A DNA stretch of 26,608 nt from Chara braunii. Taxonomy: Eukaryota > Streptophyta > Charophyceae > Charales > Characeae. The stretch lies in NCBI GenBank assembly GCA_003427395.1, contig BFEA01000038.1, forward strand, positions 921,907 to 948,514, written 5' to 3'. Shown here in pieces: positions 7,840-18,486 of this stretch. Below the pieces are notes generated by a model. It was not told the origin of the DNA. It searched no databases and was given only the letters and a program-made list of their open reading frames with translations. Position numbers and translations under genes: made by a program. Position 1 is the stretch's first letter. Each line of letters opens with the position of its first letter.

Positions 7840-8610
7840 CCTTCGACACTCAAGTGTCGGCTGACAAGCGCGTCAAGGGTTAATCTCTCCGCGCTAGACA
7901 ACCGCCATGAGCGGTTGAGGACCACACCCTCTTCTGCACCCTGTGCAGAGGGGTTGAGTAGACAACTTCAAGCTGTCGTGGCAGCCAAAGATAAAGGGGT
8001 TTGACTTTGACGGCTGCCACGGGCTACAATGCCCAACCATTAAAGCTTTAAGAAGGAAGCGGTCCAAGGCCTTAGTCAGGGCGAGCGACCCTGCTTAGCC
8101 CGTAGTCCTCCCCGATACCCTTTAAAGGCAGGCTAGCACGAAGCCGTGCACAAACAAATCGCAAGTCTGGCCCCTAAGCGGGCCGACGTTTGGCGCGCCT
8201 GAGCGCTCGAACGTGGAATCCTTACGCACTTCTTCGCGTTGTTGCCCATCATGCGATTCTGTCTCCGTCGTCAGACCCATAACTCTTCGATGTGGGAGTC
8301 AGGTCGGCGCCGCGTGCTGGATTCAATATAATCCGCGCGGGTACTAGGCCTTCCCATCTCGACCAGCAATGTTGTCCAACTCAAGCGGTCGCCGAAATAT
8401 CTTCGCGATATTGAATGGCTGAAGGAATATATCGTGGGGGCTCGCCCCTCACGATATTGAACGGCTGAAGGACACGCCGTTCGGCCCACATGGCACCCCT
8501 AGCCTTGCGGTTAGGCAGCCTGGTGGGCAGGGCACTTAGGCACTGTGCGGGAGAAAAATCCCCCACCGCAGGGTTTGGTTCGGGGTCCTTGTTGACAAGG
8601 ACCTTGAATT
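7840..8610 (+). other. Dense cluster of short stem-loops (candidate structured RNA or leader)
   Basis: Inverted repeats visible by eye are: cgacac/gtgtcg 7844-7859; caaccgc/gcggttg 7899-7917; ctgcac/gtgcag with extended flanks 7927-7952; cgtggcagcc/ggctgccacg 7977-8021; CCTTTAAAGG 8119-8128; gcacg/cgtgc 8136-8149; ggccc/gggcc 8169-8184; aatatc/gatatt 8396-8412 with loop ttcgc; atatcgtg+gggg/cccc+cacgatat 8429-8457; ggtccttgt/acaaggacc 8584-8603. A 20-bp direct repeat gatattgaaYggctgaagga occurs at 8407 and 8453. No long reading frame covers it. It lies downstream of the TATA segment. Confidence 0.5.
8270..8375 (+). promoter_or_regulatory. TATA-bearing repeated segment, copy 2
   Basis: It aligns to 7655-7765: cagacccataactcttcga (nearly exact), then gcgNg...tgga, ttcaatataatcc in place of the TATA box, and ggccttcccatctcgaccag versus gaccttctcataccaaccag. 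The TATA core is degraded here. Homology is clear; function is not shown. Confidence 0.4.
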
Positions 8611-9540
8611 CCTAGCCCAAGGACTAACGTCCGTCTACAGAACTCAAAAAAAAAGAAAGGTGGGTTGCGCGGGAGTAGGGGAAGGGATCCTTCCTCTTCT
8701 CGCGCGGTCCCCGCCTCATCACACAATACTTGACCAGTCACGCGAAGGGTCGCGCGTGGGTAGGGCTCAATCCGGGTGCCCAAGCAACCCAGCGCTCAGA
8801 GCATTGCATGTTCGCGCGCGGGCTTTCCCTAGGGTCGACCGAACCTTAGGACCACAGTCGCGCACACACTTGCCACACTTAAACTCACGCTCAGACATTT
8901 ATCGTCACCATAGCTAGGTTACACAGGGATACAGAAAGGGCATAAGTGTGCACTTGCACAGCGGGGTGAGGGTCATGCGAGCGTGAGCCTAGCCTCAATA
9001 CATAGACAAGGAGATTAGTCAGGCAAAGAGTTGTGCGATAGTACACTCTCACAATAGTTTACGTGGCTTGCCTGCCTGAACTCAATACAATCAAAACATC
9101 AGACTCATTCAACATGCTTCAAACATACATGTGATCACACACAAGAGTCAAACAACAAAACACACACTAAAGGGGGGTCAACTTTCCAACTTTCTGCAAC
9201 TCATACCCTGCCTTATGCACACAAGCCTAACCATTCCCCCACCATTCCAAACAAAGATACTCAGTTCTCAAGAAATGGCCATTTATAAAGAAGTTGGGTG
9301 AAAACCCAAGAAACATGAAAACCAGCCGAGGACAAGGCCTTAGGTTGAGAGGCAGAAGAAAATGGAAGGTTGAGTCATGTACCGACGAACCGGCAACCGA
9401 CCTGTTATCAGTGATAACATAAGAGTAGTCAGGCTGACAAAGTTAGACCTTCGAAATAAGCGTACAGCCTGCACCACAACACAGGTCAAAGAGAAATTGC
9501 TCCTAGGTTCAGCATGAGTGAGGAATACTCCTATCTCCCC
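8611..9540. other. No recognised gene
   Basis: Mixed composition without a supported frame. A perfect palindrome gttatcagtgataac lies at 9404-9418. A short A-run is at 8646-8655. Confidence 0.5.
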
Positions 9541-9550
9541 TACCTGACTG

Positions 9551-9712
9551 AAAATATAATAACTCCTCTAATTTTGCGAAATTTCGACAGCGCTTCTCGT
9601 AGGAAAAATGTCTTCCAAGAGTTTATACGACTTCAAAAATGACTAACTCCCTCAGATTTGCAGAAATTTCGGCAGCGCTTCCCGTAGGAAAAGTAGGCTG
9701 CCAAGATTTATA
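9551..9712. repeat. Two diverged tandem copies of an 84-bp unit
   Basis: Units at 9551-9628 and 9635-9712 share gaaatttcgRcagcgcttc, cgtaggaaaa and tNccaagaNtttatac. They are non-coding. Confidence 0.7.
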
Positions 9713-10085
9713 CAAAGCTGAGGAACAAGTTGCAAAGCAAAGCTATACTTGGGACTTACTTCTAACATCTGCTTGGCAAGTTAGGCTCAACACTGGTCTG
9801 CATGCCTTCTGAATGAGACCATGAACCAATGCTGACCCTAATCCCCAGCAGGGTCAGTCCTATCTCATCCCAAGCTTCCCTCCCATCATCCACCTTACCT
9901 ACCTATGGCTCTAGCACTCGGCGAACATTTACAACAACTACTCTATCAAGAGATGCCCCAAGTGAGAGCCCACAATCATACAAACGCAAACATCTCTCAC
10001 AATCCCACATGGATTCAACCAAGTAGTTCGTTTGGTCACTCTATTATTCCCTTTTAGCATCCCCTTCTCCTATGGCATAAGATCA
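9713..10085. other. No recognised gene
   Basis: A 65-codon frame at 9829-10026 has no domain or recognisable similarity and is probably chance. Confidence 0.4.
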
Positions 10086-10087
10086 GA

Positions 10088-11310
10088 CAAGGCCGTAACA
10101 TAAGGGTATGGCTGACCTGCTTAAGTAAACAAGTAAAGGGTACACACGATTGGACTGCCCTAATATAAGGATACAACCCACACACGACAAAAGAACGTAT
10201 GTCCAACTGCCCTAACATAAGGATATAGCCGACACAACATAAACCAAGACATAAGGCATACGACCAGACACCCTAACATAAGGATATGCCTGGCTTCTGC
10301 CTGACTAACGATATGAAGCATAAACTAGGCTGCCCTAACGTAAGGATACAGCCTAACCAGCTTATACAAGTTACATATGGCATAGGATTAGACCGCCCCA
10401 ACATAGGGATACAGCCTAACCTGCCTAAAACCAAATACGAACGACGAGTGATTGAGCCGCCCCAACATAGGGATACGACCAACCTACATCACTTCAACGA
10501 CAAGACCATACTACCAGGCCGCCATAACATAAGGATACGACCTAATACTTGCTTAAACAGTTTAATTACGTAAGGCATTGCGACCAGACTGCCCCAACAT
10601 AGGGATACAGCCCGATCTGCCTGAACTATCAGAACAACGGATGACTAAACACCCCAACATAGGGATATGCCTAGCCTCCTCAACGACAGATTATACAACC
10701 ATGAATGCACTTGAACAAACTTTATTAGACAGATGGTTAGACCTACTCAACATAGGGAGACATCCAACCCTGCTCTGTGTTTAGAAGGGAAAATAAAAGC
10801 AGATTTATATTAACTCTCTGACCTTTATGTTATTACGAGCATAAGGTCGAACCGCCCTAACATAAGGATACGGCCAGCCTGCCCGAATTACCTTCATTGT
10901 ATTGTCCACTTGCTTTTCTTTCTGCTTTGTTCTACCTGACTTACTGACTAACTTCCCAACATAGGGCGCCCAATCTTATGCCTTTATCTCCCTCAGAAAA
11001 AACACACACAGAGTTGGGTCCACGCAACATAGAATAGCCCCAACTCTGCTTTCAACAACTCACAAATAAACATCAGGATTCTGAGACATCCCAACATAGG
11101 GCGTCCGTCCTCCTGTTCAGAAAACCCAAAGAAAACAGTGACTGAATCGTCCAACATAGGAATCGATCCAGCCCTCAAAGTCAACATTCAGCCCAAAAAA
11201 AACAGTGACTGAACCGTCCAACATAGGAATCAATCCAGCCCTCGAAGTCACAATTCAGCCCAGCACACAAAAATAAACACAGCACTGAGCCCACACCAAC
11301 ATAGGGGAGC
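10088..11310 (-). repeat. Array of about 18 spaced CCYAACATARGGATA cores
   Basis: The conserved core (gccctaacataaggatac, cgccccaacatagggatac and so on) recurs at about 10091, 10155, 10213, 10266, 10329, 10393, 10455, 10519, 10588, 10650, 10742, 10852, 10955, 11020, 11088, 11147, 11212 and 11291. The usual step is 53-69 bp, with 79-110 bp where units seem enlarged. Cores are 18-25 bp; the sequence between is mostly unalike, though two 65-bp units near 11134-11265 match over their full length. It is best explained as an old tandem array whose cores are better kept than the rest. Strand is arbitrary. Confidence 0.8.
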
Positions 11311-11950
11311 TCAGCCTTGGTTTGACCCAGTCAACATGCAAAACAACCTTCAACCCGCCTTCCCCCAGGTTCATCTTTGTCTGCATTCACCCAGTAATAT
11401 CTGACCTCACACATACTTGTTCATTTACTTTCAAGATGCATGTCCTGACAGACATAACCAAAATAAGAAGTAATAACCTCACATAGTTATGTTCAGTTAG
11501 CCCGGGGATAAAACGTAGGGGAAGGGATCACACAGGTTATCGAGGTTATACCTGAAGTTCCCTGCCTCCAGAACCCTGCCTGGGTTCCGGCAGAGCTCCC
11601 GCAATCGGTGGGGCAATCTCCCACAAAGGCCTTGGCGCGGACCTACGGGTTGCAATCCCACCTGCCGCCTTCCTCTCGTAACCAAAGGATCAGACTGAGA
11701 GTAGGAAAGGCAAAAAAAGCATAAGTCAGACTCTCAGATGGGAGAAGGGTACGCTCAGACTCGCGTGAGAGGGCCTTGTTGCCTTGATGCGCCTGAGGGC
11801 CCCGCAATGGCGGCCAATGTAGCAGCTTGGATAAAAAAAAAAAAAAAAAACGCTGAGTCCCACCCTCTGACATCTCCCCCAACTGCAACACCAACCTCCC
11901 TTTTTGTCCGGTCTGATCACCTCCCTGGGCCTCAACCGTCGCTACGCAGC
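11311..11950. other. No recognised gene; poly(A) run
   Basis: GC-richer sequence from 11500. An 18-base A-run at 11833-11850 follows gcagcttggat and could be the tail of a plus-strand retroposon, but no head or flanking duplication could be identified. Confidence 0.4.
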
Positions 11951-13090
11951 AATCTGTGACAGCTAGCAATAGCTCGCAGCAGTGCGCAATAATATACGGT
12001 ACATGCAGTAAACAGCAGCAGTGGAATGCAGTAGTACACAACAAACCTCACAGGCTGCAGCAACTGCCCACTGTAGTAACTAGTAGCAGCAACACTTTAA
12101 AGTATTGTGACCTGACCCAGACAGTATATATTGGGGGCAACAATAGCCAATAACCGATGTTGTGTCTTAATAGGAGCGCTGCGTACCAACCCCTGGTCAT
12201 ACTCAAACAGCAGTGATAGCACAGCCCCTGTATCAGCAGTCCGTAGTAGCAACCCTCCTCCTCATAACAGCATCCGGTGCAGCCATTCCTAGTTGCCCGT
12301 GTTCTGCAGTCGGCTAGGCCACAACGCCCGTTGTTTTGCTGATGAGAAAAACCTCAGTCACACAGTTACCTGAAACCGCCCAGACCTCAACTGTGGTGGA
12401 CTGATGGTAAGTAACAGCCCTGTTCTTCACACCTCGTGACCCAATCATGTAGCCTAGCAAGGCGGCAATCAAATGGCACACCCCTTGTGCTCTAATCGAA
12501 GTGTCAGCAGAACGCAGCAAGCTCATCTAAATTATGTGTGCACTACAACTGTGCACAGCAGCAAGACACCACATCCATGCATAGTTCCAAACGCACATGC
12601 CACCGTACCATACACAGCGATGCACAGTGAATACAGCAACGTTGCGTGCTCGATGTCGTGCACAGAGTTAAGTGCAGAAAGTGCACAACAACTAAGGCGC
12701 CGCAACAGCTCATCAGAGACACGATACCATGCAACAGAAGACCCAGGTCAATATGCTAACCCCTACAATGAACCGGTACGTACCCCCTCCCTTCCCCTCC
12801 TTGCTGAGTTATGACTATCTTTACCCTATCAACTGAAGATAGTCATACACATGGGGTAGTATGGCAATATAGGGACAATCCCCACACATCCCAAAGACAA
12901 CCCAGTCCACTGTTTATTCAAGCCCGCCTTCTCAGGACTGCCTGCTGGCAGAATTCACTGGCTAGCTAATCTGGGAAAAAGGGAAAAGGAAAAAAAAAGG
13001 AGAAAAAAACGCAGCAGTTTTGCAGCCAAGCACAGCAATAGCAGCCGCCCTCAGCAACAGCTTCAATAGCAGGAAAACACCTGCGGCAGA
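11951..13090. repeat. AGC/CAG-rich low-complexity stretch with a perfect hairpin
   Basis: Frequent but irregular cagcag, gcagta and caac words, without a fixed period. Within it a perfect 11-bp inverted repeat atgactatctt/aagatagtcat spans 12811-12846 with a 14-nt loop. The 113-codon frame at 12473-12814 has no recognisable domain. Confidence 0.5.
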
Positions 13091-14469
13091 TCAGTACCCC
13101 AAGCAACGACACCTTTCTGAGGAAGAATAGCAGCCTTGATTACCTTGACCTTCAACTGTCGGAAAATGAGACATAGACTAACGATGCCTTGAGGCAACTA
13201 CCCACTACTACTAAGACAGGAAGCAACAGCCCTATACACATATATGTTTACTCCTTTAGGATGGGAATCTGTCATAATCCCGTTGTTTCACAGATCACCC
13301 TATACTCAGCTACCACCCTACTCTCAACAATTTGAAGTACGGCCACTGATTTTTTTTTTTTTTTAATTATTTTATTTTTTGCAGAAGACCCAACCCAGTC
13401 CTCTGGCGTCACATGCCACAGCACACAGCGAGATCAGCCGATACGCTGATGTCGACCTGTTATCTCCATCACACTCCTTTTAACCAGGGGTATTGAGCTT
13501 GTACTTCAATGGCTCACTCCCTCCGCCTAAAGTACACCCCGGCCCTCCTACCTATCGCCTCCACGATCTTAGTGACGCAGCAGCTGGCCCTTAAGAGAGT
13601 GAAAATGGTCACTGTTGGAACTGCACTTATAGTGGCACAATGAACCTTTGGATGATGACTGCGGCGCTAGGCATGACCAGGGCTGGAGACAACTCTCAAT
13701 GACAGATGGTCGTGCGCTGTAACTGAGCACAACTCCACTCCCCACCAAAAGTGTGAGCCGAGGTCAAAGATACAGCGAGGACGTTCACATTAGTGGTCTA
13801 GCAATTGCAACAACTGCTGCCCTTTCGCCACTTTGGCCAGCATACCCAGCGGCCATAGACGAGTCCAGATTCCATTGCTGGCCTCCCGTCACCTCCGTCG
13901 ATAGAATGAGCCAATTTCCAATGAATCTTGCGCTGAACCGTGGCCAGGTTCATTAGTACCTCGCTGCCCTCCGACTCTAGGCGCAGCTCTTAGTACTTAC
14001 CTTGGCCTGATCAGTGAACTATAGGCCATTCTAACATCACCATCGCGTTCGCAGCGCCCAAAAAACCCCAATTAGCACTTTAGTTTGCCCAATTTGGTCA
14101 AGAAACGACCGAGGAATAACAATTTTCACCTCGCTTTCCTCTTTTACTACCTTTATCAACTCCCTCCGCGCACCTCATTCTCCTACTAACCCTCACCCCA
14201 CTAGTCTTACGGCAAAACTGATGTTTCCATCAGATTCGTCCGAGGTTAAAACCTTAGGATTGCATCTCCCCCCCCTCGATTCCGCTGAGGATTGAGAGAG
14301 TTAAGCCTTCTAGGCTGCGCCCGACTCCTCTTTCTTTTCTCCCACCATCTCTATCTGCACCCGGTGCGGTTTTCTATCCGGATTCGTTCCCCTGCGTTCT
14401 GCTTCTTCCCCTCGTAGCCTACACCCTCACTCCTGCGCCCGCTTTGCCTCTGCTCCTAGCACCCTCGTG

Positions 14470-14470
<1 letters not shown>
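13091..14470. other. No recognised gene
   Basis: Unremarkable sequence with a T-rich patch at 13350-13380 and increasing CT content towards the microsatellite. The 67-codon frame at 13753-13956 has no known similarity. Confidence 0.45.

Positions 14471-14558
<88 letters not shown>
14471..14558. repeat. (CT)n microsatellite running into the gap
   Basis: About 44 CT units with one TTC interruption, ending at the first N. Confidence 0.95.
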
Positions 14559-14909
14559 NNNNNNNNNNNNNNNNNNNNNNNNNNNNNNNNNNNNNNNNNN
14601 NNNNNNNNNNNNNNNNNNNNNNNNNNNNNNNNNNNNNNNNNNNNNNNNNNNNNNNNNNNNNNNNNNNNNNNNNNNNNNNNNNNNNNNNNNNNNNNNNNNN
14701 NNNNNNNNNNNNNNNNNNNNNNNNNNNNNNNNNNNNNNNNNNNNNNNNNNNNNNNNNNNNNNNNNNNNNNNNNNNNNNNNNNNNNNNNNNNNNNNNNNNN
14801 NNNNNNNNNNNNNNNNNNNNNNNNNNNNNNNNNNNNNNNNNNNNNNNNNNNNNNNNNNNNNNNNNNNNNNNNNNNNNNNNNNNNNNNNNNNNNNNNNNNN
14901 NNNNNNNNN
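14559..14909. other. Assembly gap of 351 N
   Basis: A run of N bounded by (CT)n on the left and an A-run (14910-14940) on the right. Frames crossing it are meaningless. Confidence 0.99.
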
Positions 14910-14943
<34 letters not shown>

Positions 14944-15046
14944 GAAATTTCTAAAAGAGAAAAAAGGAAAAATAGCTGAGGGGAAGGGGACCGCCGGCAC
15001 TCTGCCCTTAGCCCTGCCTCGCGGGCTCACTGCCGGACTCCTTGGC

Positions 15047-15890
15047 AAAACCAAGGGGGATAATCCTGCGGGACCCTCAACCCCTCGATTGTCCTGCGCT
15101 CCTTTGCTCCTCCAATGCTGGCTGTTGGCCTTGATCCCGGGATCCGCCTGGTAAAAGTCTGCCACCGTAACCTATAGGGCTAAGCCCCAGCTTGGAAATA
15201 GCAGGCGCAAACCTGCATATCAATAGTACCTGTGGGTTTCCCAGACCTGCAGGGGCATGTTACGGCCACAGCTGGCCTGCTCTTTCAGGCCCATGGCTTT
15301 GTAGAGCCACGCTGTGCCACCTAAAAGCAACCTTTGGCACGTCTTGCAACACATGCCACCTTCGAGTACCTTTAACCGCAACGAGCGGCCTTCATAGCCC
15401 CGTCGTGGCCGGCCTTTTATCGCCGTTTCACCGGAAAAGGTCCCGGTCTTCAACCTTACGGGGTCCAGTCCGCACCCGCTCTCCAACCTTTGGCTTCCGG
15501 TAATACACAGTCGATTTTATGCCGTCGTCGCCCGCACCATGCGACCCCAAGGGCGCCGCCTTTTATCGGATCGGCGAAGGCCCCCCCCTTTTTTACCATA
15601 GCCCTATCGGCTATACTTGCGCCGCGGTAGCTCTACCGAGGCCGTGGTCCTGCGACTTGCGTAGTCCGACCCAAACTTCTAAGTCAGTCGGCGGCCAACT
15701 ACTCACGCATGCCCGCAAAGTGCCTGCTCACACACTCTCTAATTGGCCCACACTTACACTTGCCGCTTCCGACTTCCAAGTCGGTCGCGGCAGGACAACT
15801 ATGTGCCACCTTCACAGGTCCTAGCCCAGTCACCTCTCCTGCGAGGTGCAAAAACGCGCACAATTACCCTTGTAAGGGTAATGGTGCTGA
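15047..15890. repeat. Repeat family R2, copy 1
   Basis: It starts aaaaccaagggggataatcc and aligns with 15972 onward at an offset of 925 bp: shared aaaaccaagggggata, gggaccctc, accgtaacc, acacactctct, and acccttgtaagg in a palindrome. The perfect inverted repeat attaccctt/aagggtaat lies at 15863-15882. In a minus frame both copies encode VEGPAGLSPLVL and align without stops over about 38 codons, so a former coding role cannot be excluded. It may be LTR-like; no TG...CA boundaries were found. Confidence 0.6.
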
Positions 15891-15971
15891 CATTGAGATC
15901 AAACAAGATTATTGCTATTCGAACTAAACGCATGTTTTAAAATATAGGAATCACCCACCGAGATCGTCAAT

Positions 15972-16735
15972 AAAACCAAGGGGGATAGTCCCGCCGGACC
16001 CTCGACCACTTGGTTTCCTTCGAGTACTCCACCGCTCCTTGGTCGTCGGCTGCTGACCTTAATTTTCAAATTCGCGTGATGAAAGTTCAACACCGTAACC
16101 GGCTGAGGTTAGCACTCGCAAAAATTCAAATAAGTGGGTGTCGTAATGCATGGCTCTGCCGAAATACCCCGAAACGTACCTTTGCCTATCAGCAGGGTTT
16201 ACGACTACCGAAATCGGCACCTTTATTGCACGGAAGCCCAGTTTTACCTCGCCGTGGCCGTAGGGGGCCTCCGCCGGTTCCCAAGGCATAATACTTATAT
16301 GCTTAACAGACCCGGTACCTCTTCAACTAAAATAAACGATGGATTTTACAAACGTGGTACCGATAATCAAACTTTTAATGCGAATCTCATTTGATATCAC
16401 CTTCGCACGCGCGCATGCGCTACAGTCAAACGTACCAGTCAAAGAAAACATCATTTAGTCATAATTCAAACGAAACAGAAAGTTGATTGACAATTATGTC
16501 GGCTATACAGTATCAAGAAAAAAAATCACGAGCGTCTCAAAACTGCGCACCCACACACTCTCTATTTTCCCTCTGAACTCACAGTCGGTCACAAAAGAAA
16601 ATCTCGTCGTGGCTCGCGCAACACACTTAACTTCTGCTCCCAATTTCCAAATAAAAAATTATTTTTCTATCATTTGCAAAAACAAGGGCGGATACCCTTG
16701 TAAGGATATTCGCACCGACGACGTTTTTTTTTTTT
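15972..16735. repeat. Repeat family R2, copy 2
   Basis: A diverged direct copy of 15047-15890. It keeps the start (aaaaccaagggggatagtcc) and the end motif gatacccttgtaaggatat at 16692-16709, an imperfect form of the palindrome in copy 1. The middle is poorly alignable by eye. A 126-codon frame at 16483-16863 crosses its end and is judged chance. Confidence 0.55.
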
Positions 16736-16994
16736 GTCAGTCCTTTGATTTTTGCAAGAGACTACCATTTGTTCAATCAGACAAATTCACTTTTATGTGT
16801 TTTCATTTATGTGTTTGGTTGCTACGTTCATGTTTTCTTGCTGAAGGAAATGTGTTTTCATAAGGGGTTAGGAGCACTTAAAATTTGTGATTGGCCCAAC
16901 GAAACCTAACCGACCGACTTGGTTCGCCCCGTAGGAGATAAGCGCCCTGTGGAACGAGCGGTAGTCCGGATCGATCGACATTTATCCAAAAGTT

Positions 16995-17190
16995 ACGTGT
17001 ACTGAGGCGAACGAGCAAAACGCCCTTGGTTGGTCTACCTCCGCAATCGCTTGTAAAAACCCTTCGTATGTAGATCATTGGCTCGGTAGGGATACGCGTC
17101 TCAGGATTGTGACAACTCCTCAGGGAAGAAGAGTTGTGCCTCGCGGGACTTTGATCTGTCGTAGGGGACCGTGAGAGGTGCGCCAAACTT
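16995..17190 (-). repeat. Interspersed repeat family R1, copy 2 (inverted)
   Basis: The reverse complement aligns with 7250-7450 at about 70% identity. It ends shortly before the Harbinger pseudogene. Confidence 0.65.
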
Positions 17191-17372
17191 CGACGCAACA
17201 GTTTGTCACAACCCCTCGTTTGGTGTCCTCTTCTCCCTCGCTACCAATGGTTTAGTCATGTCATGCAGTGTACAGCGATGAAGGTCGTCGAAAAACATGC
17301 GCGTAATAGAGGCTGATTATAGGTTTTGCAATGAAATGAACATTTGTGGTCGAACCTGCGAATGAGAAGGTA

Positions 17373-18486
17373 TTCAGACGTTTTTGTCAACTCTCCCTCG
17401 AGTTGTTCATGGACATTATACTAGAGAGGATCGAGGCCCACATTCAACGAGCGGACACGATCTGAAAGCGGTTATTGCTCGAAGCTTTAAATCTCGCATG
17501 CGCGCCGGTTCGTTGGGCGATGGGCACGTGCTACAAACTGTTTGAACATTCTCTATAAGTGGGGTTGGCCAACGCACAGTAAAGGAATGTTCACTTGGCA
17601 GATACACTAATCGGATAACATGGACATGTCATCTATTTTCCTAATGGTCGTCGTCTACAACACATTCTAGATGCTTTCGAGAGAATACTAGGGTTTCTGA
17701 GGTGTGTGGATGCCATAAACAACATTCACATCTATATTCAAAAGCTAGAGCGCGAGAGGGCGGAGTGTTGCTACGATCAGACTGAAAGCCACTCCATCGT
17801 TACTCTGGTTATTTGTGTCCACGAGGGGAGGATCTTGAACGTGTTTATTAGTTGCCCTGAATCAGTGAATGACACCCATGTCCTACATTTGTCGTTGATG
17901 TATACAGATGTCCATGAAGGGAGACACATTTTTCACAACGGAGCGTGCACCTTGCATGACGGCAGGGAGATGAGGTTTATTTTTTGTAAGTTATAGGTAA
18001 TGCTGGCTATATACGACTTTCATGGATAATAATCCGGTTTGGCGGTAACATGAGGACGTCTACGGAGTGACAGAATGACAAGTTCTACAATGCAGCGATG
18101 TTTATCATAGAGAGGTGCTTTGGGCAACTAAAAAAAATGTGGTGTAATTTTATGTCGTGGCAGATCTGCGATATGAAGACCTTGTGCAAGGAATTTATGT
18201 ATGTATCTTGCAAAACCTATTGATCAACGTAAAAGTTGAAATTGATCCGATTCTACTGAGAACAAACAACAACGAAGAAGATGATGATGGTGTGTGGCAT
18301 CATCGTCGTGGTCGAAAACGACGCCTATGTAGGAGAGATGGAGTGCATAACCGAGAGGAAGGGTGGGGATGGGATAACGTGTCGTTGGCTAATTGCACAA
18401 ATCCTATCACAGCTATAAGGGAGAAGATAATAACTTACATTCAGCACCATGCGAGGTTGCATGATGCTCCTGCTATAAACCTTTGA
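17373..18486 (+). pseudogene. PIF/Harbinger transposase, decayed
   Basis: In one frame from 17373 to 17994 it reads FRRFCQLSLELFMDIILERI, then KRLLLEALNL...RWAMGTCYKLF (the HTH-like region), FPNGRRLQHILDAFERILGF, CVDAINNIHIYI, HSIVTLVICVHEGRILNVFI and SVNDTHVL. Family members read GcIDGtHi...HSivlqavcD..grflDvfvG.PGsvhDsrVl. A shifted frame follows with AGYIRLS (normally DsGYpl) and IIERCFGQLKKMWC; a third frame has CILQNLLINVKVEIDP (normally CILHNlLID) and ends at 18486. The catalytic D (17709), D (17871) and E (18110) codons remain, but the GTH next to the first D is lost. There are four in-frame stops before 17994, another in the second frame, and two frame changes. No start codon is certain. 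It is a dead copy of a DDE cut-and-paste transposase (DDE_Tnp_4 type). Confidence 0.85.

Noticed and set aside
10088-11310. CRISPR-like array of repeats and spacers
   Set aside because: The cores are diverged, spacing varies from 53 to 110 bp, some units match over their full length, and the context is a plant-type nuclear genome without cas genes.
7100-14470. LTR retrotransposon with coding capacity
   Set aside because: No reverse transcriptase, integrase, protease or RNase H motif, no tRNA-Met primer site and no paired LTRs could be found; only non-coding LTR-like hints remain.
14419-15165. Frames of 170-248 codons on both strands
   Set aside because: They consist of (CT)n translation plus 351 N; there is no real sequence to support a gene.
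16483-16863. 126-codon open frame
   Set aside because: It starts inside R2 copy 2 and leaves it, with no known motif; the length is within chance for AT-rich sequence.
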